Assembly (NCBI GenBank): GCA_963832355.1 | Contig: CAWHTX010000022.1 | Span: 1-64,000, forward strand | Length of the DNA stretch: 64,000 bases | DNA from: DATFVA01 sp963832355 | GTDB taxonomy: Bacteria; Bacteroidota; Ignavibacteria; Ignavibacteriales; Ignavibacteriaceae | Direction: 5' to 3' | Shown: one piece after another, positions 52,140 through 61,995 of the stretch | Position numbering within the stretch: position 1 is the stretch's first letter | How the letters are laid out: every line of letters starts with the position of its first letter | Position numbers and translations under genes: made by a program | The notes under the pieces: model-generated | Database searches by the model: none | Told to the model about the DNA's origin: nothing | The model's input: only the letters and a program-made list of their open reading frames with translations

Positions 52140-54944
52140 TTATTTTCCAAAAAATTTTATGTACAGAGAGGAATTCTTTTTCATTGCACTATGCAGTTTG
52201 TGCTCAAGACCGGCGTCCGGATTAAGGTTCATTTTCCTTCCAAGTTTCACGAACCTCGCATCATTCCTTGTTATAATGGAGCTTGTGCGGTGAAATATAT
52301 TCTGATAATTCATTATCAACGATTTAAGAAACAGATGGTTATTTAACAACGTCTTAAAATCATCATTATACTCGGGCATTTCTTTCGACAATATGTTAAA
52401 TATTTTAGTAACGTTCTTTGATCGCACTTTATTATATAAATGCGGATTGCAAAGTATTAAATATTGTGAAATAAATTCAATATCCGTCAACCCGCCGCTG
52501 TTTTTTTTCAGGTTTATCATATCCTGAATACCGCCCCCCGCAGGCATCAGCTTCCTCCTCATTTCTTTGAGATCTGACTTAATTTTTTCAGCAGCCTCAT
52601 TCTTCATTCTTTTCACAACCGACCTGGTGAGCTTATTAAAAAGTTTCCTGTTCCCGGCAATAAATTTTAGTTTAGTAAATGCCTGAAGTTCCCAGGTACG
52701 TGACCTGGAGATGATGTAATCTGCGTATGAATCAACCTCCCACACAAGCATTCCGCTTTTACCTTCCGGTCTTAGTCTGCAGTCAACAGCCGCCGGTTTA
52801 AACTCATCTCTAAGTTTTGAAAGAAATTCTATGAATATCTTCTGTTCAAGGGGATTCTCCTGCAGGTTGTCGGTTACAAAAACAAGATCGATATCCGAAG
52901 CAAATGTCATTTCACCCGATCCCAGGCTTCCCATTGCCCCTATCATATAGTGTCCCTCAAGGAATGAATTTTTATCAAGCTCAGCAGAAATCCGACTTAT
53001 CTTCGCGGCAATGTACTCTGCCATGAGCCGGGAAATATCCCCGGATTTAATAATTCCCAGTGCAAACCCGGCAAGGATCATAAATAGAAATTCTTTGTAG
53101 GAGTGAACACCGGTTAGATCAATCTTTCCAAAAATCTGTTTTGAAAGAAATATTTCCCTGAGAGTTTTATCTTCTGCAAAAAGATCTATACTCCACTGAG
53201 AATATTCACAAAGTGTGAGGAAAGCATTAAAGAACTTTTTGTCTCTGAATTCCTCATACCATATTGAAGGAAATTTTGCCTGTCTTATTACCCTTACGAA
53301 GTTGCTGAGCACCAGCCCAGGCTCCTCAGACTTTTTCAGATAATTATACAACATACTGCTGATCTTATCGAAAGCCTCACTTGACTGTTTGTCGAATTCT
53401 TTAGTTCCGAGAAGTCCTTTACCTTCCCTCAGGTATAATAAATCCCGCTCAGCCGCGGCGGAATTTTGAAAGTTAATACTACTGACTTCACTTTTATTTC
53501 CGCTTTTACCGCTGCCGGTAACCGAAGTATAAACCTTCAGTACATCGCTCCTCCGCTTCTTCACCTCTTCCTGGAATTCATCTGCATTCCCGAATCCAAG
53601 ATACACACTGAGTTTATCTCTGATCTCACCTTTTGAAGGAACCAGGTGAGTTTGGGTATCATTCATTAGCTGAAGGTAGTGTTCTATCTTCCTGTAGAAG
53701 ATATATGATCCCTCCAGAACAGATGCCTCTTTATCAGAGATCAACTCCTTCTTCCTCAACTCTCTTAAAGCTTCGAGAGTGCTTCCTGTCCTTAAAGATT
53801 CCACCCTGCCGCCATTGATTAACTGCAGTGCCTGAACTGAGAACTCTACATCCCTTATACCTCCGGGTACCAGCTTTATATTTTCTTCACTTTTCAGATT
53901 CTTCTCGATGTTCTGTTTTAACCTTCTCACCTGTTCAAGCGGGGAGACCTTAAATGATGAGGGATAGATAAAAGGATTAAGATATCTCTGAAACTCTTTG
54001 AATAGTTCATGATTCCCGGACACGAAGCCGCATTTAATAAGCATCTGACGCTCCCAGTCCTCTCCCCGGCTCTCATAATACATAAGATAATCTATAAGTC
54101 TCCTGCAGAGAGGTGAGTTCCTTCCATCAGGTCTTAACCGGAAATCTACTCTGTATATGTATCCTAATTCTGTGAGCGATGAGGCCGACTCAACGAAGAG
54201 CAATACAGCCTCTGTAAGAATTTCCTGGTACTCTTTATTTCCCGGAAGAGTATTATTCTCATCAAAAAAAATCATCAGGTCAATATCAGAGCTGTAGTTC
54301 AGTTCATTACCGCCCAGCTTACCCAGTGAAACAAGACAGTATTTCTCCTCTGAAAAAACAAGCTTGTATTTATCAAGGATACGCTGGTAACATATACTGA
54401 ACAGCCTGGAGGTTATGGCCGAGGCAAGACCACTCAATTCTCCGGTAATCTCTTCTATACCTTTCTTCAGAAATATATCCCTGGTTCCTATCCTTAGAAG
54501 TTCTTTCCTCTTGAATCTTCTTAAAGCATTTACAGCAGAGTCAAAACTCTTAAATGAACCCATAGCTGAAGCTGCTGCTTCACTGTACTCTTCTTTATTG
54601 CAGATCCTGTCAATTGCTGAAGGATTAGCAACCAGGTAAAAATATTCAGGGTTTCGCACCAGGATATCGGTTAAATAATTACTGTTGCTTGTCAGGGAGA
54701 TCAGGAGATCAATGTAGTGGGGGTACTGAATGCAGTCAGATAAAAAAGATACCTTATCATAAACCGCGGAGATAAACCTGAGAAGGTTGGATTCGGATGA
54801 ATGAGTGAAATAGTGCTTCTTTGTCTCTTTTTCGATAAGTGAGAAAAGTTCATCCAGCTTATTCTGATCAAAATAACCACCGGAAAATTCTATGATTTTC
54901 TGAATAAAATCCTGCGATAATATTTCTTTCTTTTTTACGGGCAA
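52140..54944 (-). CDS. glnE: bifunctional glutamine-synthetase adenylyltransferase/deadenylase
   Basis: 934 residues. Two nucleotidyltransferase halves, each with the G-S/G-N...D-x-D pattern: LGKLGGNELNYSSDIDLMIFFD (N-terminal half) and MGSLGSGEMTFASDIDLVFVTD (C-terminal half). Between them are PGGIRDVEFSVQALQLINGG and later GLTDIEFISQYL, typical of GlnE. It adenylylates and deadenylylates glutamine synthetase according to PII state. glnB lies about 4.2 kb downstream on the + strand. No glnA is in the window. Confidence 0.95.
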   Translation of the reverse strand: MPVKKKEILSQDFIQKIIEFSGGYFDQNKLDELFSLIEKETKKHYFTHSSESNLLRFISAVYDKVSFLSDCIQYPHYIDLLISLTSNSNYLTDILVRNPEYFYLVANPSAIDRICNKEEYSEAAASAMGSFKSFDSAVNALRRFKRKELLRIGTRDIFLKKGIEEITGELSGLASAITSRLFSICYQRILDKYKLVFSEEKYCLVSLGKLGGNELNYSSDIDLMIFFDENNTLPGNKEYQEILTEAVLLFVESASSLTELGYIYRVDFRLRPDGRNSPLCRRLIDYLMYYESRGEDWERQMLIKCGFVSGNHELFKEFQRYLNPFIYPSSFKVSPLEQVRRLKQNIEKNLKSEENIKLVPGGIRDVEFSVQALQLINGGRVESLRTGSTLEALRELRKKELISDKEASVLEGSYIFYRKIEHYLQLMNDTQTHLVPSKGEIRDKLSVYLGFGNADEFQEEVKKRRSDVLKVYTSVTGSGKSGNKSEVSSINFQNSAAAERDLLYLREGKGLLGTKEFDKQSSEAFDKISSMLYNYLKKSEEPGLVLSNFVRVIRQAKFPSIWYEEFRDKKFFNAFLTLCEYSQWSIDLFAEDKTLREIFLSKQIFGKIDLTGVHSYKEFLFMILAGFALGIIKSGDISRLMAEYIAAKISRISAELDKNSFLEGHYMIGAMGSLGSGEMTFASDIDLVFVTDNLQENPLEQKIFIEFLSKLRDEFKPAAVDCRLRPEGKSGMLVWEVDSYADYIISRSRTWELQAFTKLKFIAGNRKLFNKLTRSVVKRMKNEAAEKIKSDLKEMRRKLMPAGGGIQDMINLKKNSGGLTDIEFISQYLILCNPHLYNKVRSKNVTKIFNILSKEMPEYNDDFKTLLNNHLFLKSLIMNYQNIFHRTSSIITRNDARFVKLGRKMNLNPDAGLEHKLHSAMKKNSSLYIKFFGK

Positions 54945-55072
54945 ATTAAATCAGATTATTTTATTCCTCTAATCTAAAACATTGAGACCATTTATTAAAT
55001 TATAATTAAATCACCGGGATCAAAGTATTAATTCGTTACATTATATAAATAAATCATAAAAAGGAGATCTAA

Positions 55073-55765
55073 ATGCAAATAAAAGATTCCACTTTCTTAA
55101 TTACCGGCGGAAGTTCAGGTATAGGGAAAGCAGCCGCAAAAATGATAATTGAAAAGGGAGGGAAAGCAGCAATTACCGCCCGCGGGAAAGAAAGGCTGAT
55201 AAAAGCCGCCGATGAGATCGGGGCAATTCCAATAAATACAGATGTTTCGAAGCCGGCTGATGTTGAGACTACCTATAAAACATTTTTTAAAAAATTCGAT
55301 CGGCTTGACTGCCTGATCAATAATGCCGGGATTGCCGGCGGCGGGGAAGTTGATAAGCTGAGATACGAGGATTTTGAAAAGGTTTACTCTGTAAATGTAT
55401 TCGGTGCAGCGATGATGGCGCAGAAGGCCGCAGAAATTTTCAAAAAACAGAATTATGGAAATATCATTAACATAGGCTCTACAGCCGGAGTTAAAGGATA
55501 TGCGGGCGGATCAGTCTATGCCTCCTCGAAATTCGCTTTAAGAGGAATGACGCTATGCTGGCAGGCGGAGCTGCGGAAATATAATGTAAGAGTTATGTGT
55601 ATTAACCCGAGCGAAGTCAGGACCTCATTCGGAGGCCGGGAAACAGATGAAGTCAGCAACAGACTCCGAGGTGAAGAAATTGCACATGCCATTGTGTCTT
55701 CGATGGAAATGGACGATCGCGGGTTTATACCTGAATTCATGGTATGGGCTACAAATCCATTTTAG
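55073..55765 (+). CDS. short-chain dehydrogenase/reductase
   Basis: 230 residues. NAD(P) site ITGGSSGIG (about 10-18), NNAG in LINNAGIAGGGEVD, catalytic Ser in IGSTAGVKGY and the Tyr-x3-Lys in YASSKFAL. Close to the FabG/3-oxoacyl-reductase-like SDRs, but the cofactor phosphate site and substrate are not decided. AAGGAG ribosome site. Followed by a strong hairpin. Confidence 0.92.
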   Translation: MQIKDSTFLITGGSSGIGKAAAKMIIEKGGKAAITARGKERLIKAADEIGAIPINTDVSKPADVETTYKTFFKKFDRLDCLINNAGIAGGGEVDKLRYEDFEKVYSVNVFGAAMMAQKAAEIFKKQNYGNIINIGSTAGVKGYAGGSVYASSKFALRGMTLCWQAELRKYNVRVMCINPSEVRTSFGGRETDEVSNRLRGEEIAHAIVSSMEMDDRGFIPEFMVWATNPF

Positions 55766-55774
55766 ATTTAAAAT

Positions 55775-55807
55775 AAAAAAAGCATACCGGGTTTCCCGGT
55801 ATGCTTT
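55775..55807 (-). terminator. strong intrinsic terminator
   Basis: 13-bp perfect stem with a three-base loop (55779-55807), followed on the minus strand by TTTTTTT. On the + strand only CTTTATC follows. It may also stop read-through of the SDR transcript. Confidence 0.8.
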
Positions 55808-55846
55808 ATCAGGCAGCTAATTGATATTAGTACTGCTTTTTCATCA
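55775..55846 (-). ncRNA. candidate small structured RNA (minus strand)
   Basis: On the minus strand a promoter-like pair (see 55852-55880) leads into about 72 bases that fold as two hairpins. The first is GCAG/CTGC plus CTAAT/ATTAG with a two-base bulge (55836-55813). The second is a 13-bp perfect stem AAAGCATACCGGG/CCCGGTATGCTTT (55807-55795 and 55791-55779) followed by seven T. The poly-T is on the minus side only, so the hairpin is not mainly a terminator for the + strand SDR gene. A tiny frame (MKKQY) starts near the 5' end. No homologue known to me. Confidence 0.5.
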
Positions 55847-55851
55847 CCCCC

Positions 55852-55880
55852 TATAAAATAAAACCCGGCCGGATTGTCAA
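55852..55880 (-). promoter_or_regulatory. promoter-like pair for the candidate small RNA
   Basis: Minus strand: consensus -35 TTGACA (55880-55875), a 17-base spacer, then TTTATA (55857-55852). The overlapping TATTTT would give a spacer of 14. Confidence 0.45.
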
Positions 55881-56067
55881 TCAGTTAAGACCACATGTGA
55901 TTTTTACATTATTGCAGAAAATATGGCTGGAAACTTTTCACTTTCCGGAAGGGTATATGTATTATAATGAAAGTGCGGATGTAAGCTGAGGGGAAAGCTT
56001 CCTAAATTGCAATTCAGATGTCCAATGTGTAATTTTGATGTTCAACACCAACGGAGAAAATGATTAA

Positions 56068-59000
56068 ATGGTAAATATTATTAAGATGGTTTTTGGTGAT
56101 AAACACAGTAAAGATGTTAAGATATTGTCACCAGTAGTTGAGGAAATTAACCAGGAATACGAGAAAATAAAAAGCCTGTCTGACGAGGCATTAAAGGCCA
56201 AAACTCCCGAATTTAAAGAAAAAATTGAGCAGTACACCTCCGAAACCCGTTCCAAAATTGAAGAAATAAGACACAAGCTTCAGTCGGATGAGGATTTCGA
56301 CAGAAATTCAGCTTATGATGATCTGGATGCACTTGAAGAGGAATTGAATGATAAATACGAAGAAATCCTCGATCAGCTTCTCCCGGAAGCTTTTGCCGTA
56401 GTAAAAATCACCTGCGAACGGCTGTTGGGCCAAAGCTGGATGGTTGCCGGCAATAAAACAACCTGGGATATGGTACCATATGATGTGCAGCTAATGGGAG
56501 GCGTGGTTCTTCACCAGGGTAAAATTGCAGAGATGGCAACTGGTGAAGGAAAAACCCTCGTAGCTACCCTGCCTCTTTACCTGAATGCGCTTACAGGCCG
56601 CGGAGTTCACCTGGTTACGGTTAATGATTACCTGGCAAAACGTGACTCCGAATGGATGGGAGAGATCTTCAGGTTCCATGGTCTTACTGTAGGCTGTATC
56701 ATCAATACAATGAATTCCGAACAAAGACAGGAAATGTATGCCTGTGATATAACTTATGGTACAAACAATGAATTCGGTTTCGATTACCTCCGTGATAATA
56801 TGTCAATTGATAAGGAATATCAGGTTCAGCGTCCTCATAACTACGCTATTGTGGATGAGGTCGACTCTGTTCTGATTGACGAGGCAAGAACTCCTCTTAT
56901 CATTTCAGGTCCTGTTGAAGTTGATGATCATAAATTCAATGAGATGAAGCCGAAGGTTGAACGGTTATACAGGCTGCAGTCGAGTCTCGTTTCTAAATTA
57001 GTTCAGGAAGCGGAAAATTATCTGGCCGACGGTGCTTCGGGAAAAGTAAATGCATCTGAAGCTGGTATACAGCTTCTCCGTGCAAGCAGGGGACTGCCAA
57101 AACACAGCAAACTTGCTAAAATGTTAAGTGAACCTGAGAATAAAAAGCTTCTGCAGTCGACTGAAATGGAATTCCTGAGAGAGAAAGCCAAGAATATGCA
57201 CATTATCGACGATGAACTTTATTTCGTCATCGATGAAAAAAATAATACCATCGACATCACCGAGAAGGGAAGAGAAGAACTTGCAAAAGGCAGCGGAATG
57301 GAAAAGGACTTCTTCATTCTGCCCGACCTCGGTACGGAGATGAGCAAACTTGAAAACGATGAATCGATGTCGGAAGAGGAAAAAATAAAGCAGAAGGATA
57401 TACTTTATCATAATTATTCCGAGAGCAGTGACAGGATTCATACTATCCATCAGCTCCTAAAAGCTTATACGCTTTTTGAAAAGGATGATGAATATGTGGT
57501 TACAGAAGACGGGAAGATTGCAATTGTTGATGAATTCACCGGTCGTATTCTTCCGGGCAGAAGATATTCAGACGGACTCCACCAGGCGATAGAAGCAAAG
57601 GAAAACGTTAAGGTTGAACGCGACAGTCAGACGCTTGCTACTATCACCCTTCAGAATTATTTCAGAATGTATAATAAGCTTGCCGGAATGACAGGTACAG
57701 CAGAGACCGAAGAAGGCGAGTTTTTTGAAATATATAAACTTGAAGTCGTGGTTGTACCTACAAACAAGCCGGTTGTAAGAGATGACCAGGATGATGCGGT
57801 ATATAGAACAAAACGTGAGAAATATAATTCGGTTATTGAAAAAATTGAAGAGTTAAGGAAAGAAGGAAGACCGGTACTGGTAGGTACTACTTCAGTCGAA
57901 GTGTCTGAAACTATCTCGAGAATGTTAAAGAGAAAAGGTATTCCTCATAACGTATTGAATGCAAAGCAGCACCAGCGTGAGGCTGAAATTGTTGCCCATG
58001 CCGGTGAAGTCGGTGCAGTAACTATCGCTACCAACATGGCTGGTCGTGGTACAGATATTAAGCTGGGCGCAGGTGTGCGGGACCGGGGAGGATTATTTAT
58101 TCTCGGAACCGAGAGACATGAGTCGCGGCGAATTGACCGTCAGTTAAGAGGACGTTCAGGAAGGCAGGGAGATCCGGGTACTACCAAGTTCTTTATTTCC
58201 CTGGAAGACGACCTGATGAGACTTTTCGGAAGCGACAGAATTTCATCCGTTATGGGAAGAATAGGTATTAAGGAAGGTGAGGTCATCCAGCACCCGATGA
58301 TTACAAAGTCGGTTGAAAGAGCCCAGAAGAAAGTCGAGGAAAATAACTTCGCGATACGTAAAAGACTTCTTGAATACGATGATACAATGAACCAGCAGAG
58401 GGAAGTTATTTATACCCGCCGCCAAAGGGCACTTGCAGGCGACAGACTGAAGAGTGAAATATTTGATTACCTCGAAGAATATGTTTCGGAAGTGGTCAAC
58501 CAGAACTTTAATGAAGTTCAGGATGAGGCTATCAGGGAGGAAATTCTTCAGAAACTTCTCGTTGAAGTTAAACTTGAATCTACGGAATTTGAAACTCTCG
58601 GCGAGGAAGGGATTAAAGAACGGATAATAGAGAGTGCCAGGACTTTCTACAAGAAGAAAGAGGAGATGATTGGTTCTGAACTGATGGCCAGGCTGGAACG
58701 TTATGCGATGTTAAGCGTGATAGACCAGAAATGGAAAGAGCACCTGAGAGAAATGGATGACCTGAAAGAAGGCATAGGACTCCGTGCTTACGGTCAGAAG
58801 GATCCCCTGATCGAATACAAGGGTGAGGCATTTAAGTTATTTGTTGCGCTCCTTGAAGATGTAAGAAACGAAGTTGTTTCATTTGCATTCAAATTCTTCC
58901 CGCAGGCTCCTGATGAAGTACAGAACCGCAGAAGACGTCAGCCAGCCAGGATGACCGAGAGTAAGCAGAGTGCTGACAATATTGGTATGGCTTCACCGCA

Positions 59001-59133
59001 AAGGAAGGCTGGTCAGTCGTCACCTGAACAGGGAGGTAAGGCTCAGCCAGTACAGGTAGGCGAAAAGGTAGGAAGAAATGATCCCTGTCCCTGCGGCAGC
59101 GGAAAGAAATACAAACATTGTCACGGTAAATAA
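56068..59133 (+). CDS. secA: preprotein translocase ATPase SecA
   Basis: 1021 residues. Walker A in MATGEGKTLVATLP (GEGKT at 159-163), then VDEVDSVLIDEARTPLIISGP, the crosslinking domain and NBD2 with TNMAGRGTDIKLG and GTERHESRRIDRQLRGRSGRQGDPG. The C-terminal zinc tail DPCPCGSGKKYKHCHG binds SecB or lipid. It drives export through SecYEG. A TATAAT hexamer at 55963-55968 may belong to its promoter. Bacteroidota-type length with an insertion near residues 300-370. Confidence 0.98.
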   Translation: MVNIIKMVFGDKHSKDVKILSPVVEEINQEYEKIKSLSDEALKAKTPEFKEKIEQYTSETRSKIEEIRHKLQSDEDFDRNSAYDDLDALEEELNDKYEEILDQLLPEAFAVVKITCERLLGQSWMVAGNKTTWDMVPYDVQLMGGVVLHQGKIAEMATGEGKTLVATLPLYLNALTGRGVHLVTVNDYLAKRDSEWMGEIFRFHGLTVGCIINTMNSEQRQEMYACDITYGTNNEFGFDYLRDNMSIDKEYQVQRPHNYAIVDEVDSVLIDEARTPLIISGPVEVDDHKFNEMKPKVERLYRLQSSLVSKLVQEAENYLADGASGKVNASEAGIQLLRASRGLPKHSKLAKMLSEPENKKLLQSTEMEFLREKAKNMHIIDDELYFVIDEKNNTIDITEKGREELAKGSGMEKDFFILPDLGTEMSKLENDESMSEEEKIKQKDILYHNYSESSDRIHTIHQLLKAYTLFEKDDEYVVTEDGKIAIVDEFTGRILPGRRYSDGLHQAIEAKENVKVERDSQTLATITLQNYFRMYNKLAGMTGTAETEEGEFFEIYKLEVVVVPTNKPVVRDDQDDAVYRTKREKYNSVIEKIEELRKEGRPVLVGTTSVEVSETISRMLKRKGIPHNVLNAKQHQREAEIVAHAGEVGAVTIATNMAGRGTDIKLGAGVRDRGGLFILGTERHESRRIDRQLRGRSGRQGDPGTTKFFISLEDDLMRLFGSDRISSVMGRIGIKEGEVIQHPMITKSVERAQKKVEENNFAIRKRLLEYDDTMNQQREVIYTRRQRALAGDRLKSEIFDYLEEYVSEVVNQNFNEVQDEAIREEILQKLLVEVKLESTEFETLGEEGIKERIIESARTFYKKKEEMIGSELMARLERYAMLSVIDQKWKEHLREMDDLKEGIGLRAYGQKDPLIEYKGEAFKLFVALLEDVRNEVVSFAFKFFPQAPDEVQNRRRRQPARMTESKQSADNIGMASPQRKAGQSSPEQGGKAQPVQVGEKVGRNDPCPCGSGKKYKHCHGK

Positions 59134-59144
59134 AGGGCTTCACA

Positions 59145-59483
59145 ATGAAAAAGATTGAGGCTATAATCCGACCTTTTAAGCTGGATGAAGTTAAGGAGGC
59201 CCTTGTAGAGGAAGGGATAAGGGGACTTACGATTACTGAAGTCCGTGGCTACGGAAGACAAAAAGGACATACCGAAACCTATCGGGGAAGCGAATACCGG
59301 ATAGAGTTTATTCCTAAGATCAAAATAGAGATCGTCGTCGAAAAAGAGAAGGCTGAAAAGGTTATAGAAGCGATCCTCCGCACAGCTAAAACAGGGCAGG
59401 TGGGTGACGGAAAGATTTTTATCTATGATGTTCAGGATGTAATAAGGATCAGGACGGAAGAATCCGGCAAGGAAGCCTTATAA
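59145..59483 (+). CDS. glnB: nitrogen regulatory protein PII
   Basis: 112 residues. T-loop with the uridylylation Tyr51 (TETYRGSEYRIEF), B-loop TGQVGDGKIF and C-loop. The N-terminus MKKIEAIIRPFKLDEVKEAL is standard. It senses 2-oxoglutarate and ATP/ADP and signals to GlnE and others. Eleven bases after secA. No amtB is next to it, so GlnB rather than GlnK by context. glnE is in the same window. Confidence 0.96.
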   Translation: MKKIEAIIRPFKLDEVKEALVEEGIRGLTITEVRGYGRQKGHTETYRGSEYRIEFIPKIKIEIVVEKEKAEKVIEAILRTAKTGQVGDGKIFIYDVQDVIRIRTEESGKEAL

Positions 59484-59547
59484 ATTTACCCGCGGAAGGC
59501 GGGATCTTTTACCTTTTACTTTTTTTTATTCTTTTATAGCTTGAAAT

Positions 59548-61962
59548 ATGCATTTCAGAAGATTTATTCCCGGATTGTTTGTCGCTTTTCTGCTTTTGTT
59601 TTCCCTAAACGGGTGCGGCGTATGGCGCGACTTTACCACTTATTTTAATCTTTATTATGATGCTAAAGACATCTTTCAAAGTGCTGAGGATGCAATTAAA
59701 GCACAACGTAAAGATATTTTTTCTACTGAAGAGCCTAATGCTGCCGGAAGCGTTAACCAGCAGCTGTCAAAGGTAATAGACAAGTGCTCAACAATCCTTC
59801 AGTTCCATTCACAATCGTCATACGTTGATGACGCTCTGCTTATGCTGGGCAAAGCATTTTATTACCAGAGGAACTACCTTAAAGCAATAAGAAAATTTCA
59901 GGAACTGATTGCTACCCGTCCGGAAAGCGATCTGATACTTGAAACAGAGTTATGGATAGGGAAGACTCAGATGAGGCTTAAACAGTACGACGATGCTTTG
60001 TCGATACTGGAAACCGTGAAGAAAAAATCTGCCGAGGAAGGTGAGGATGAATATCTTACCGAAGCATTCCTTGAGGAAATCAAGTACAAACTGGCACAGG
60101 AGGATTATGCCGGCGCAATTACTTCATCCAAAGATTTTCTGAAATCTTCGGATGACGATGAAATTAATGCCGAAATAGAATTCGAACTAGGTAAATTGTA
60201 TGAGAAAGTTAATGATCTCGAAAATGCTATAACTGCTTTCAGAGAGGTGTTCGAATATTCTCCTTCCTATGAAACTCAGTACAGCGCAAGACTTGAACTC
60301 GGTAAGGCCCTACGTCAGGCCGGTCATGATGATGAGGCGTTTGAAGTCCTGGACGATATGAGCACACAGGATAAGTATTCTGATCATTATGATGAGATAA
60401 ACCTTGAAAAAGGAATAACACTCGCCCGACTTGATCAGTATGACGAAGCAGTAGATGTTCTTATTAAAGTTGACACCACATACAAAACATCCGTAAATGC
60501 CGGGATAGCAAGATATGAGCTGGGAACTATCTTTGAAAATCATTACAAGGATTTTGACAGCGCCAGTACATATTATACCAGGGCAGCCGCTTCAGCCATT
60601 CCTCCTGAATATTTGACCAATGCACGTCAGAAAGCAAATTTGTTTACCAAATACCTGGGGTTAAGAAATAAACTCAGCGAAAATCTTGAAAAACGCTTCT
60701 ATGCAGAAAACCCGGAACAGTACACAAAAGATTCGATAGACTATTACGAGGAAAGAAAAGATGTAGAAGAGCAGGTGATTGCCGAACAGGAATTTGCGGA
60801 TGTTAAAGCCAAAATGGACTCGGCCCTCTTTGTTCAGGATACCACCGGTATGAGGATTGACACTACTGTTGTTCAGAGAGATAGTCTTGATCAGTTCGGC
60901 AATATCGTTTATAATTCGCAGGGGCAAAAAATCACCATACCGGATACTGTTATTGTTAACCCTCTCGACAGTCTTAAACAAAAGAATAACCTGCTTTCGG
61001 ATATTGCGATGCCAAATTTCGAAAGAAGAGTTAAAGAACTGATGCATGGTAAAGAACCTCCGAAAAAGACGGACCTTCCTCTCGATTCCCTGCAGGCGCT
61101 GATAATAAGGGAGAAATTTGAACTCGGCAACCTCTTTTTTACGGAATTTAATGTACCCGATTCTGCCTACATTTATTATACTGATATTCTCAATCTGAAC
61201 CCCGGACCCAAATACAGGGCAAGGACACTGTACTCGCTCGGCAGCTACTATCTTACTCAGAATGACAGCGTTAAAGCTGACAGTCTCTTCAATGTTATAT
61301 ATACAGAATATCCTGATCAGGATATTGTTAATGCCGCTGCTAATAAGCTGGGTAAGCCGCTGAAAGATCTGAACTTCGACCCTGCAGAGGATATTTATGC
61401 AGCGGCGGAAAAAAATATGATGGACGATAAGTACGATTCATCGCTGGTAAAATTGAAATTCATTTATAGGGATTATCCATCGTCTCCACTGGCACCGAAG
61501 GCACTATACGCCTCAGGCTGGATCCTTGAGAATAAGCTTGATAAGCTTGATTCTGCCGCCGCAATTTATGATTCACTTAAGATGAAGTATCCAAAAACTG
61601 TTTATGCAAATAAAATAACTCAGAAGGTTGTTACATATGACCAGGAACAGAGACGAATTGCAAAGGCACGTGAGGATTCTCTGAAGAAGATTGAGACAAT
61701 GAGGCTCGATTCATTGTCGCAGGTCGACTCGCTTGGAAATAAAATTCAGCTTGAGGACACTCTTAAATTTAAGAATATGCCTCCCGGCAGGACCGGTGAA
61801 CCTGATATAAATGCTGGAAACGGAGTTGGAGATACGCTGCGAGGTGATGTTCCACAGGTAATAGACAGCATAAGGAGAAATAACAATCGTGATCTGGAAA
61901 ACCTGCGGAAAGAATCAGAGACTGAGGTTGATTCTCTTACTCCCGGTCTGATCAAAAAATAA
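59548..61962 (+). CDS. large TPR lipoprotein, PorW/SprE-like
   Basis: 804 residues. Lipoprotein signal MHFRRFIPGLFVAFLLLFSLNGC with Cys23, then GVWRDFTTYFNLYYDAKDIFQSAEDAI, a start seen in SprE/PorW-type proteins. At least seven TPR-like repeats (for example LMLGKAFYYQRNYLKAIRKF, FELGKLYEKVNDLENAITAF, and later ALYASGWILENKLDKLDSAA). Asp/Ser-rich low-complexity linkers near 395-480 and at the C-terminus. PorW/SprE belongs to T9SS, matching the T9SS cargo at 39965. Similarity is by pattern only, and other outer-membrane-assembly TPR lipoproteins are possible. Confidence 0.75.
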   Translation: MHFRRFIPGLFVAFLLLFSLNGCGVWRDFTTYFNLYYDAKDIFQSAEDAIKAQRKDIFSTEEPNAAGSVNQQLSKVIDKCSTILQFHSQSSYVDDALLMLGKAFYYQRNYLKAIRKFQELIATRPESDLILETELWIGKTQMRLKQYDDALSILETVKKKSAEEGEDEYLTEAFLEEIKYKLAQEDYAGAITSSKDFLKSSDDDEINAEIEFELGKLYEKVNDLENAITAFREVFEYSPSYETQYSARLELGKALRQAGHDDEAFEVLDDMSTQDKYSDHYDEINLEKGITLARLDQYDEAVDVLIKVDTTYKTSVNAGIARYELGTIFENHYKDFDSASTYYTRAAASAIPPEYLTNARQKANLFTKYLGLRNKLSENLEKRFYAENPEQYTKDSIDYYEERKDVEEQVIAEQEFADVKAKMDSALFVQDTTGMRIDTTVVQRDSLDQFGNIVYNSQGQKITIPDTVIVNPLDSLKQKNNLLSDIAMPNFERRVKELMHGKEPPKKTDLPLDSLQALIIREKFELGNLFFTEFNVPDSAYIYYTDILNLNPGPKYRARTLYSLGSYYLTQNDSVKADSLFNVIYTEYPDQDIVNAAANKLGKPLKDLNFDPAEDIYAAAEKNMMDDKYDSSLVKLKFIYRDYPSSPLAPKALYASGWILENKLDKLDSAAAIYDSLKMKYPKTVYANKITQKVVTYDQEQRRIAKAREDSLKKIETMRLDSLSQVDSLGNKIQLEDTLKFKNMPPGRTGEPDINAGNGVGDTLRGDVPQVIDSIRRNNNRDLENLRKESETEVDSLTPGLIKK

Positions 61963-61995
61963 AAGTTCTTAATATCGACCAGCTCCAGGAATACT

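Noticed and set aside
59488..59511. CCCGC/GCGGG hairpin after glnB
   Set aside because: A five-base stem followed by ATCTTTTA. It could be a weak terminator but the support is thin.
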